Source: Kingdonia uniflora | Taxonomy: Eukaryota; Streptophyta; Magnoliopsida; Ranunculales; Circaeasteraceae | Length of the DNA stretch: 64,000 bases | Assembly (NCBI GenBank): GCA_014058105.1 | Contig: JACGCM010001129.1 | Location: forward strand, 1,933,001 to 1,997,000 | Reading direction: 5' to 3' | Shown: in pieces, positions 11,614 to 23,295 of the stretch | How the letters are laid out: every line of letters begins with the position of its first letter | Position numbering within the stretch: the first letter of the stretch is position 1 | Made by a program: the position numbers and the translations under genes | The notes under the pieces: model-generated | What the model saw: only the letters and a program-made list of their open reading frames with translations | Told to the model about the DNA's origin: nothing | Databases searched by the model: none

Positions 11614-12150
11614 TGTAATAACCTATTTTCGTATTGGACGAAGATGGCGCCTTACACCCTTGAAATATAGAATTTTAGCTAAGAACTGAAAATAACTTAC
11701 ACGAGATTTAGCGTGGAAAACCCTTGAATGCGTTAAAAACCACGACCTCTCCTGGGGATTTAGAAAGTGAGAGATGTTTATAGATTGCTAGCTATTACAA
11801 AAAGATAGAGATGTTAGAAAATGTCTCTTAGAAGGTCTCAGAGCAGCTTCTTCAATCTGTAGCTCTCTGGTCCTACTTATAGGTCTTATAACATGACCGT
11901 TATTGCTTTAATGAGAAACGTTACAAATATCAGGTTTTGATGGGTCTTCATAATGGTCGAGTAATAGCTTGAGTAACTATTTTTCCTTGTAACCGCTCTA
12001 TTATGTGTCATAAATGCGCCATGTGTTTGTTGACGAGGTCGAGTAAATGCGTAATGGTCGAATGCTGAGACTTGAGCTTGAGTTTTACATTCAATCGGGC
12101 TGAAGGTCAAAATCTGGGTTTAGGTCGAGTATTGGAAATAAGTTACTACA
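11614..12150 (-). repeat. 5' LTR of the tandem-repeat retrotransposon
   Basis: 537 bp, TGTAATAACC ... AGTTACTACA on the plus strand, followed directly by GTGTT (target duplication). In element orientation this is the promoter-bearing LTR; transcription would run leftward, away from the uridine kinase gene. Confidence 0.9.
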
Positions 12151-12441
12151 GTGTTTACCTGAAAATAATATAGTGCTTAAAAAATTACCTTAAAGAGACA
12201 AACTCAAGATAAAACTAGTTACGATCGAATTACAAAGACATTCCTATGTAGTCCATTGGTTAGGAGTATTTTAGTAAATTTGGGGATCGGATTGGGGGCT
12301 TTGCTTTCGTAGTAGAAGTTGAAATAATGAGGCCAGAAGAGAGTTAGAAAACATATGGTAGTGCCAGTAAATAGTTTTATTAGTTAGGTCTACGTGGAAA
12401 ATCTGATGAACGGCGAAGATGTATGGCTTTTCTTTTAGTAG

Positions 12442-12453
12442 TATATATATAAG
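12442..12453 (+). promoter_or_regulatory. TATA box of the uridine kinase-like gene
   Basis: tatatatataag lies 53-64 bp upstream of the start codon at 12506, giving a short predicted leader of about 30 bp. Only about 290 bp separate it from the retrotransposon end at 12150, so the upstream regulatory region of this gene is either compact or has been displaced by the insertion. Confidence 0.6.
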
Positions 12454-12505
12454 TATAGAAGAGATGTTGATGAAAGCAAAATAGAGCGAAAGAAAGTCGA
12501 GCATA

Positions 12506-15500
12506 ATGGAGTCAGGTCCGCATTTTTCCGGGCTACGACTCGAAGGTTCATCTTCATCTCCATCTGATCTCAACAACAACTCTCCCAAACAACCCTTCGT
12601 CATCGGTAAAACTTTGATTCTCTCTCTAGTTTTTCATCTGTAATTACTGATTGGATGGTGAAATTGAGTAGGTGTTTCGGGTGGTACGGCATCAGGGAAG
12701 ACCACGGTTTGCGACATGATCATCCAACAACTTCATGATCATCGTGTTGTTCTGGTTAATCAGGATTCGTTCTACCGTGGTTTGACTGCTGAAGAATCTG
12801 AACATGTTCATGAGTATAATTTCGACCATCCTGGTAATTTAATTTACTTTTTTACCTTTTCATATTACCTTTTCATTCGATGTTGTTGTTGTTGAAACAT
12901 TTAGTGCTTTCTTTGTAGATGCCTTTGACACCGAACAATTATTAGAATGTGTTGGACAGCTCAAATCAGGACAATCTGTACATGTTCCAATATACGACTT
13001 TAAGAACCATCAACGCTGTTCTGAGACCTTTCGACAGGTATTTTATCTATCTATAAAACATTACCTATTTATTTTACTTATGTTTATTTACTTATCTTTT
13101 CGCAGGTGAATGTATCTGATGTTATTATTTTGGAGGGGATTTTGGTTTTCCATGACCAGCGAGTCCGTAATTTGATGAACATGAAGATCTTTGTGGACAC
13201 AGGTACTGTATCTTGTCATACTCTTAACTTTTACAAACTCAATTGCTACTTATGTACTTGCCAAATCAATCAGATATTAGTGCTACACTTACTAATATAC
13301 AACAAAACATGAAGCTCTTTGAACTATTAAATAGTGTTTTACGTCCTCAATTATGCCGTTGAAAGGCTTGTACTGTATAAGTGTATCTAATAACATGTAC
13401 GTATTTGTACATCTCCTAACATCTATTGATGTCACAAATATTTTTTGTTATTGTTATTTTACTATTTCTTTAGTTCATCTTCGTACACTTAAGTTATTCT
13501 GTTTAACTCATTTCATGTAGATGCCGATGTGAGGCTCGCACGTCGAATAAGGCGCGACACTGTTGAAAGGGGTAGAGATGTGAACTCCGTTCTTGAACAG
13601 GCAAGTAGATATTTATACTGGCATAAGTCAAAGTATGCATGAGTCAAACTTTGTATTCATATCCAGTTTCAGTGCCAAATTATGTAATTTTCTTTTACTG
13701 TTTTGGAATCTGTTGCAAACATGGCAACATAGCACTATAGAGGCACATTTCTACTTTGCCCAACTCCAGTTCTATGGAAGCATCCTCCGTAATCTCTTAA
13801 TCTTCATAGATGATAGAATCTTCAAAGCATAATCGAGGTATTTGAATAAATTAAAGTCAGTATAGTTTCTTAGTATTGGCTTCTGACCTGTAAACTGATT
13901 CCCCTACAGTTTGTGCAGCTCCATTTGTCTCCTTTCATAAAGAGGCACTAAGAACCTTTTTCTTCTCATATGGATTTAATTTATCACATGTGTGCTACTT
14001 GAAGACTTTAGGCCTCAACATTTTATCTTTTACGGGACAAAACATTTCTTTGTTGATTGTGCAGTATGCAAAGTTTGTAAAGCCCGCTTTTGACGATTTT
14101 GTTCTGCCTTCAAAGAAATATGCTGATGTCATCATACCCCGTGGTGGTGATAATCATGTTGCAGTTGACTTAATTACACAACATATACGTACAAAGCTCG
14201 GTCAACATGACTTATGCAAGATATATCCTAATGTATATGTCATTCAGTCAACATTTCAGGTACCATCACTGTCGTAATTTGAATTGCTTTTATATCCATT
14301 ATTTAGACTTCTTTTTTTTATGGATATAAAAAAAAAAATTGTTTGCCATTTCCTTCTCCATCTTTGTCTTTGTGTACTATTCATTCTATTGCTTATGCTT
14401 GTACAACAGATAAGGGGAATGCATACACTAATACGAGACTGTGAAATATCGAAGCATGACTTCGTATTTTATTCAGATCGGCTTATACGTCTGGTATTTT
14501 CTTCCATACAATTCACGTTACATTCATATTTTAAAAGTGGATGGTACTTAATAAAGAACATGATTGCTTTTATTGAATGATGAATAATGTGTCAGGTTGT
14601 AGAGCATGGCCTTGGTCATTTACCATTCACCGAGAAGCAAGTCGTCACTCCCACAGGTACGTTGAGGAAAATAAGTGGCATGACCGTCACCCTTTAATAA
14701 CTTTCTTATCATCCCTCTTTTATATTATACATGTATGTATATGCATATAAATGTCAGCATCAGCTTGCGTATGCATGTGATAACAATAAGGTAAAATATT
14801 GAAGTTTATTCTGTCCTAAATGAACAGTACTTTAAACTCACGATGCGTATCTAACAGCATAAGTTTAATTATGGTCTGACTTATTGCAATTTAATTCTTG
14901 CGGGCATATATAATCACCACAGTTTCATTATTGTAAATTTAATTCACCTATAAGTAAATACGTTGAGCACACAAATATATTGTTCCTGCTGAAGCTATAT
15001 GGTTTAGTAGGGGAACTATAAATTTAGATTAATTAAAGACAACTTTTAAACTCCACCAAATGGTACCTAATCTATGCTTTGTAGTTTGTATGATTTGCCT
15101 GCTAAGTGAATCTGAGTCCAATGCCAACAACTGAAAATATATAATTCATCTTCTACAGGATCACTATACACAGGAGTTGACTTTTGCAAAAAACTATGCG
15201 GGGTGTCCATTGTTCGAAGGTGAGCTTTGTCAGGTACTTGTTTTGGCAATTCAGAGTAAGTTTGTTTGATTGTTTTGCAGGAGAAAAAAAAAACCTTAGT
15301 TTTGTTTTCCGGGTATATATAATGGAATGCTCATTATCTTTGATAAATAAAGTTGGATCTTCTTTCAATTGAAGAAATTGAATGTCTTGAATTTTTTTCC
15401 TAATAGCCTTTTTTTATTGCTTTAGTTGAGACAAATCTAAACATGTTGAGAGATACTGATGGCATCTCTGTGGGTGTTCTTGTAGTGGTGAAAGCATGGA

Positions 15501-18500
15501 GAATGCTTTGAGAGCATGTTGCAAAGGAATAAAAATCGGAAAGATTCTGATTCATCGTGATGGAGATAATGGGAAGCAGGTGATCTTTTCTACTAAGAAT
15601 TTTCATTGCTTTGTTCTATAAAGGAAATAATCCCATGGCTTAGTTTCGCTACCTTTTTGTGTTTACCTAATGTCTTACTTCAAACAGCTTATATACGAGA
15701 AACTTCCCAAAGATATTTCAGAACGCCATGTACTACTCTTGGACCCAGTTCTTGCTACAGGTAACTTTTTTTGTTGTTGTGCTCCTTGTCATATTCTATG
15801 AAATTGGAAGTATCTTTTTCATTCATTTCTGGAGGGCTCCAGTCTATAATTTGTTTTCAATTGGGGCATGAAGACAGTCTCTCGTTAGTGTAGTTGGGAA
15901 GTAACCTAAATTGCTTATCCTAAAAATAACCATGTTAAATCTATCTAAAGGAGCAGTCTTGATTCTGTTCTCATGAAATTGCGTAAGTTAAGTTATGTTT
16001 GCGTTCACACCTTACTCTATATTGCACGCTACCAGATTACTATGCTACAAGTAGGTTTATGGTCCTGTCAGACTCACTTGATCTCTATTGCTTCTCCTGG
16101 TAATGTTATCGTGTGTTATCTCTAACACTACGATGAGGCTTCATTAGCCAATAGTGCCGACTAATTTGACCTGTAAAGGACCCAGTAACAGCTCAAATAA
16201 GCTTTTGAATATAGTGCATGCAAGTGAATATTCTACTCATAGTACATTTTGTACGTCATGCGCAATGCGCGTGTACTAACACTAATATGTTTACATCTTG
16301 CTCAATGCGCACAGTACACTATTATTTTTAATTAGCTCAAGATTAAAACTTATTTAAGAATATTATATTGAAGTACAGTACAAAGCCCAAACATTAGTAG
16401 ACCCATGCTGTATTTGTTGCTGGCATGTGGCTGACAGTTCCATATAAATGAAACATGTAAACAAAAGTTCCGTTATGGTTTCTTTTCATTAGACGTCAAG
16501 TACATGAAAATTGATTTTGTCTTCCTCAAGGTAACTCTGCGGTGCAAGCAATTGAACTTCTTATACAGAAAGGAGTCCCGGAATCTCACATTATTTTCCT
16601 GAACCTCATCTCGGTGAGTACTAATATCCTATACCATACCGTACTTAAAATTACTAAAAAATCATAAAATTTAATTGAAGTTTGAAAACTTATCGTGAAC
16701 CTTTTGAAATTTCCTTCATGTTCACTGTTGAGTACCTTTAACATAGGCAACCATTGATAGTTAAATCATAAATCATTTATAAGTTCTACATGAACAAAAA
16801 CTGTGAGGTTCTAGAAAAGTTTTTTTTAACTTGGTGGCATTATATGTTTTTATTTTTGGCAATGTTCCTATACTAGTACTACCCGTGGCTCGCCACGGCA
16901 ACAACGTCAACGCGCCTTCGGCGCTACATAATTTTCCAGTAACGCGCCTTGGGCGCTAAAACTACCGCTCGTGAAAATAATGGACATCTTAAGATGATTA
17001 GGGTGATGCATAGTCTTAAAAACACCTACATAAATAACATTGTATTCCCTTCTTGATATACCAATTAGACCTCAAAGCAACCCCAAACAAACCAAGTAAT
17101 ACCAAAAGAGTTCAAGCAAAAAAAGAAGCAATATAAGAGATAATCCCCTTTACAAGTAATTCAGTCATATCGCTAATTCAAAATCAAAAGTAACATAAGA
17201 GGATCTAAAAGCCATTTTGGTTTGGATCCTCTATCAAAATTAAAGTAAACCAAACATAACGCCTACCAAGTTCAGCATATCAAGCAAATAAGCGTGTAGA
17301 ACAATTATGGCGTATTTAGCAATCAAAAATACCAAATTACCATAAGAACCAAATTAAACATTATATATAATAAAACTACTATTATTCAGGATGCCAAATC
17401 ATGTCACGCCTTATATATGTACGTCTGGCTCGCCACGCTGCATACGTTGACGCACCTTCGGTGCTAAAATTCAAAAAAAAAATCGTTCACATTCGATGAC
17501 AATTATGTAGGGAATTAAATATTTTTAAATTAAGTATAATGTCCAGAAAGAAAGATTAATAGAATCAATGCTTCAAGAGATTTCTAATGACGTTAGAGGT
17601 AGAGAAGGAGAACTTGAAGTAGCTCCTTGCACAAAAGCTTAAGACATTATTTTTTGAATTCATGTTTCACTACTTCATCGTCAACGTTCACTGAGTAAAC
17701 CTACAAATTGAAGCACTATGAAAAGATCAGGATCGGCAGAAGGTTACCTATTAGTTTAATTGTACTCCTGAAGACCCTAGATTTTAGAACTTGGACAGAT
17801 AAATAATCAACATTTTGTATATAGTTTAAGGTTTAGGTGTTAGATTGAGTACTTAATGATATAAGACAAATATCAACAAAGTTGCACATAATATCTACTA
17901 TGACTATTTTTTTCTAGTAATATGCATATATAAGGTATTTGGTTAACTGGCCTACGGAGGAACATTAAATACAAATAAAACCTCTTACAATTTGTCTATC
18001 TATTGGACCTGACCTGAACCATAAGCATGACCTCCGAGATGTTAGCCTCAAGACTCTCAACCTCAAAGGCTTGACCTGAATTTTTTCCATCTCGGACCTA
18101 ATACCATATACAAAAATCAAAATGATGTTAAATATTTATGAGGGAAAGCCTTTCACAACCCCATCTATTATAAATAGTAAATGAATACAGGGAGTTATAA
18201 ACTTAAAACGCGATACCTTCCACTAAAGTATAATAAGACTACAAAACTTACCGTTAATTGGCGCGAAAAGCCGGTATTGTTTAGTGTTCTAGATACGTAG
18301 GCCTGAATGTTGTAAGAACTGTTGAAAGATAGAAGCAAATATGCAAGCGACTCTTGAAACGTTTGGGCAGTCAAGTGGCTCCTCAACTGCTATTACGCCC
18401 TCCCTGTAACCCAGAATTTCTTTTAGATAAGTCAATGCCAAGAAAAAATATAGATTTATGCATAAACAAGCAGCTTTTAGAAATTAGGAAGTCATCGGTA

Positions 18501-21500
18501 AAAAGGACGAACCTAAAGTTTCCTAGCAAGAAACCAACAGTTGTTTTTCCCTGAAGAAAACTCAATAAAATCTAAGATTATATACCAAAGAAAGAACTTC
18601 AATTGGTACAGCAGGATAGACTTATTGAGCTAGCCAAGGAAAAGAATAATGCCCTTGAAGCTTAAGTTACATGAGATGCGTTGTAAGCTTGTTGACATGT
18701 ATCAAAGCTTACAAAACCGTTTTAGAGAGAAGGGATCTCAAGAAGCTTACAACATTAGAAAAATGGTTTCAGGAGGATGGAGATGATGAGTTTGTAACAG
18801 TAGCAAACTGAAAAAATCTTAGAAAGTTAGTAGATCCCATTGAATATGGTTATAAAAATGAAGAAGCCAAATCATAAGCTATAAGGGATATGTTGAAGTG
18901 TATAGTGTATTATCGATTCTACCAGTGGCAAAGATGCGATCATTAAAGAATGTAAAAAACAGGCAGTCACTCATTCGTTTTCATTTTATATATTTGTAGG
19001 ACTCCAATAACGGATTGCATTGGCAACAATAATTACAATTAGGGCACATAATATAGATATCCCTAGCGCGGACACACTCTTTGGCAGTCTAAGTTAAATA
19101 CTTTTACTTAAACAAAGCATATGGTAGAGCAGATGATCCCAATAAACCCTTGAAAAAAATGCACGACCCCAAAGAAATGATCAAATATTGAAACAGAGCA
19201 CTTAAAAGAGCATATTGCTAGTATTAATGTCTTTTAAAATGAGTTCCCAAGAATATGAATCTCATAAACAATTAAAGGAAAGCATTCATAGAAGTTTACC
19301 TTTGCAAACGAGGGATGACGATGATGAAGAGTGAGAATGAGCCATATGGTTTTGAACATCTTGATTTATTCATCTTCAAACCTTGAAATTACTCTAAAGT
19401 GAACATGCTCCTTTTTCTAAAAATAACTAAGCATATCTTCTTCTTTTTTAATGATAGACGTACTTGTTTCATTAAGAGCAGGGGAACATACTAAGCTAAA
19501 ATTTTCAGGTTAGGATTTTGTTCTCTCAGATATCGAAGTACGGATATGTCAATGAACTCGTATCAAAACCTTCGTTTACATTAAAAAAGAAGTATCAAAC
19601 CTTCTCAAAATATGACAATTAGTGGATCTTCGCGAACAAACCTATTACACTAATAGGTCTTTTACATTATTCCTTAAAAAATTACAATCAACTAAAATTT
19701 ATGGGATTTATTGTGTTTACTTGGGTCAGCTTAAAGAGAGGAATATGGTATCTATCGTAATTCACATAAGATGGTCTCCACCACATATTTTTTTCTATTT
19801 CTTCAGTATCTTCAAATATATGTATAGTTTAACTCTTAATCTTTGTTAACTTGGTACAAATGTAATCTCTACAAATCCAGAATCCTATTTTTCTCATTGG
19901 TAACTAACATGGAAGTATCCGAAAAAGTAACAACTAAAATGCAATCCAATATTAACCATGCTAATAATCAAATTTTTTGGAAATTCAGCCCACTAAATAG
20001 ACTAATAAATCTATACCTTTTAAGCTTACACGTTAGGCGTTCTGCCTGTAAAGATAAACTAACATAAAAGTAAGTTTCAGAAGCTACATGAGATGCAAAC
20101 AAAACCATAAACTATATAACAATTGGGAGGACCGAGCAAGGCTTAGAAGCCATTTAAACAAAGATTTATGCTAAATTTAAACCACGGCAAAAGAATTTCA
20201 TAAAGAATAACTAAAAACTTGAATATGAGTATACCTGAATCTGAGCTTTAATCCCTTGAATAATAACTTGCAGACCTTAAATCGGGAGAAATCGAAAATA
20301 GTGTGGCAAACAAAATTAAAAGTAACATAAGAGGATCTAAAAGCCATTTTGGTTTGGATCCTCTATCAAAATTAAAGTAAACATAATGCTACTAAGTTCA
20401 ACATATCAAGCAAATAAGCCTATATGACATTATTCTTAGCATATGGTATTATTTGATTACTCATCACATTTGAAGACAACTTTTATCCACTCCGGTTGAA
20501 ACACTCAAAATTAGGAATAACAACTTAATTTAGACATAATACCTCACAAAAAAGCCACTTGATCTCCGTAAATAGGCTCCTCCTTTCGAAACTTCCTCAA
20601 AACTGAAAAACCTAATTTAGACAGAGTCTTGCCACTTTTGGCGTACTTTTTTGAGATAAATGATTACATATTCATTTATCCCAATGCCATGGTTTCCTTT
20701 TGGAAATATTCATCACCCCCTCGCTTTTTTGAGTTTTTGCTCATATCTGTGTACATCATTTATAAGTACACACTCTCTAATTAACACCTCTCTAGTTCAT
20801 CCACCACCCAGCTACCACATATAATGCTTTCAAAGCATATATAAATTTCGAAAGTATCAAGTAAGAAGTATAACATGTTATTCCTTCGATAAAATCAATA
20901 TGTACTTGAGCATACTTCATCTAAAATACAAAGGTAGAATATTATTACTTCACCTAAATACGGACACCCCATGTTCCCACACTATTACCTTGTACAAACC
21001 CTAAAGTGGATCGTCAAAACTGGAATGGGGAAATGGGTATGCCAATTTTTACTCAAAAACACAAAAAAACTACAGTTAATCAAATAACAACAGAAAACTC
21101 TCCAACAAAAACCACATCGGGCGAAACATCTCAATACATATGAGGAGGATAACTAAACCAATTATAACTAAACCAATTATCTAAATCAATGAACCCTACA
21201 AACATTTCAAGCATAAAAGAGTTGAAGATCAAACTTACTGAAGCAAACTTGTTTTTGAGAGAATTAGGTGAACCCCAAACTTGGTGAATCTGTAATCACA
21301 TATAAAATCATTCAAATTGGCCTAAATTAGTGAGAAACACTTGGATCATGTAAACCTAAGCAACAACAAAGATTGAAATTACAACAAATTGGAGAGAGAT
21401 ACCTTTGAGCGAATCAAAGTCAATGAATGTGAGATTCAAAATCCCATATTTTTGTGTCCTGACGAAAGAAGAAGGGGCTCTTTAAAATTCAATGGCAATG

Positions 21501-22201
21501 TGATTAACATTTTAACGTGAACAAATAGAAGATAACCCCAAAGTTTAAAACAATGCGGATTAAAGTTCAAACCTTTATGGTGCCCAATTGGTGCTTGAAG
21601 CTTCTGCGATTCCTTTGCGCTCTCTCTCTTGGAGATTCTCCCGCAATGAAAAGCTACGCCTTAGAGGAGCTAATAAAAAACCGATGTGAGATGCTAAGAG
21701 AGAGAGAGAGAGAGAGTACCTTGGGAGAGATGAAGAGTTGGGAGAGTCGGGAGAGATGAAGAGTTGGAAGAGAAGAGTTGTGAGAGATAAATTCTTTGTA
21801 TTCAAACCAATAAGACTTCACTACCCTCCCTTTTACGTGTTTTGTCGAAACTACTCCTAATTTTGAGAGTTGAACAAATCTCGTCGGTCGATTTCGATTT
21901 TTCCCAGAAATCTCAGCCCCTCTTTATCTTTGAGACAATGGCAAACTTGTCTATTTGAATTTGAGACAATGGCAGACTTGTCTATTTGAAAAACACCATT
22001 GTGTAATGTAATATGAATGTATTTTTTATTATTCTTTTTTTGTTCCAATTCCAGGCTCCCGAAGGAATCCAGTGTGTTTGCAAGCGTTACCCATTCCTTA
22101 AAATTGTCACCTCAGAGATTGATGTTGCTCTTAATGACGAATTCCGTGTGATACCAGGAATGGGGGAGTTTGGTGACCGTTACTTCGGCACAGATGACTG
22201 A
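12506..22201 (+). CDS. UKL: Uridine kinase-like protein (uridine kinase + uracil phosphoribosyltransferase-like domain)
   Basis: Thirteen exons: 12506-12605, 12672-12833, 12919-13037, 13106-13202, 13521-13600, 14065-14259, 14410-14493, 14596-14656, 15159-15219, 15486-15579, 15688-15760, 16531-16613, 22055-22201. All phases agree and give 451 codons plus stop, the normal length of plant UKL proteins. The N-terminal half is a P-loop uridine/cytidine kinase: Walker [13 protein letters not shown] near residue 34, then NQDSFYRG and later RDTVERGRD. The C-terminal half is UPRT-like, with [12 protein letters not shown] as the PRPP-binding loop and the family ending [12 protein letters not shown]. 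It should phosphorylate uridine (and cytidine) to UMP in pyrimidine salvage; whether the second domain is catalytic in plants is doubtful. Intron 5 (13601-14064) starts GC (cag|gcaagt) instead of GT. Intron 12 is 5.4 kb and carries repeats. Confidence 0.95.
16873..17465 (-). mobile_element. Helitron-like 3' terminus (limits uncertain)
   Basis: On the minus strand the sequence ends with a 7-bp-stem hairpin (CCGTGGC-GA-GCCACGG, 16899-16884), a short spacer and CTAG followed by T (16873). This is the expected Helitron 3' end (hairpin, CTRR, insertion before T). A degenerate second copy of the same terminal segment (ctggctcgccacgctgcatacgttgacgcaccttcggtgc) lies at 17430-17462. No Rep/helicase coding sequence is present, so it would be non-autonomous. 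The 5' (TC) end was not found; it may extend much further into the intron. Confidence 0.5.
17170..20415. repeat. Dispersed direct repeat inside UKL intron 12
   Basis: A segment of about 100 bp, aaagtaacataagaggatctaaaagcc... through ttcaacatatcaagcaaataagc, occurs at about 17188-17294 and again at about 20320-20420, with few differences. The sequence between contains no recognisable gene. This could be two copies of one transposon or the duplicated ends of a composite insertion. Confidence 0.6.
21932..21994. repeat. 31-bp tandem duplication near the end of UKL intron 12
   Basis: gagacaatggcaaacttgtctatttgaattt is followed by a near-identical copy with one substitution in the middle. It lies just upstream of the final splice acceptor (22054). 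Confidence 0.6.
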
Positions 22202-23295
22202 AGAACATAATTGATACTTTGCTTTCTCTATGTAGCACGGTTTTGATATAAACCATCAGATCTAGAATGTTTGACCTATATCATGAAGCCAATTCTTTTG
22301 ATGAAGATGAGCGCAATTTAGAGAACTGATTTGTGTTTGATTATTTGAAATCCCAGGCAACCCGTATTTGTATTATGAATTTATGGTAAGATCATACTCC
22401 TTTTTATGCAACTCCATACATTTTATTCATGATTATCAGAAAGTACCTTGCTATCCTTGTTGTACTTTTCTTTTGCCTCGCCCATTATTTACAAATAGAG
22501 GAACAAAAGACCGTATTCTAAAATAGTTGCACATTAAAAACTCGGCTATTATGCTAAATAAAATTAGAGCTTTCTTTTGATACACAAACCAATCAGTTTG
22601 CCAATGAATTCTAATTGCCTCTATTTGTGACTGGTACATCCTCTCTTAACACTATTCAGTTATCCTTTTAGTTTTCTTGCATAGGATTGCCCCTCCCCAC
22701 ACACAATTTTAGTATTGGCAGGAAGGTATTTGCAAAATATGATCACTGCGACAATGGAGGAAAAACAATATATTAACAAACTTTCTCATAATGGTGATTT
22801 CACCATTAAAAGTTATTTGGAACGAAAGAGAGCTACAAAAGCGGAACCTTGTGCACCGATGAAAATATAAACCTAAGAATCCCTCAAGAAGTACGTAAAA
22901 GGTTTGATTGATGTGATTAACTATACTCAATCGTTAACTTAAAATTGGCCAAGATATTAACTAAACTGAATTCCCAAATCAAAGGAAAAAACAAATTCGA
23001 CAATTTTGGTAGCTAAAAATTGGAAATGTATTATTAATTAACTTAATACTCATATAAATAGTGCCCTCAGGCAGCTAAAGTAAAAGAACAAAAATATAAC
23101 TTACAACTCAAACGACTACGTTTATCATCTAATGTACATATGTGTGTACCCATTTTCATATTTTACACATACCCGCAATCCTTAAAAGCATAGGACTGTA
23201 CCTTTTGGCCCAATCCCATCACAAACGAGGCGGGAGAAAGAGAGAGAGCGAGAGGTGAGATCGAGAAAGAAAATATTTGTACAGATTATACGCCT
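22202..23295. other. Convergent intergenic region
   Basis: This holds the 3' ends of two convergent genes (stop codons at 22201 on plus and 23296 on minus). No coding region is supported. A purine-rich run (gggagaaagagagagagcgagag, about 23233) lies in the likely 3' untranslated region of the minus-strand gene. Confidence 0.6.

Larger units (their letters stand above)
7252..12150 (-). mobile_element. Non-autonomous LTR retrotransposon with tandem-repeat interior (LARD-like)
   Basis: Two LTRs (7252-7801 and 11614-12150) bound a 4,899-bp element flanked by a perfect 5-bp target duplication, GTGTT (7247-7251 and 12151-12155). The LTRs start TGTAATA and end ACTACA. Orientation is minus: a primer-binding site (TTTGGCGTCGTC on the minus strand, 11602-11613) lies inside the right LTR and a purine-rich tract (minus GAGACGGGGCGAA, about 7802-7814) inside the left one. 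No gag or pol homology is visible in the 3.8-kb interior, which is mostly minisatellite-like repeats. The sequence just inside the left LTR (cagccaatagcacgagaag...) closely matches that of the Tat gypsy element at 53727, which suggests that such an element supplied the proteins. Confidence 0.9.
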
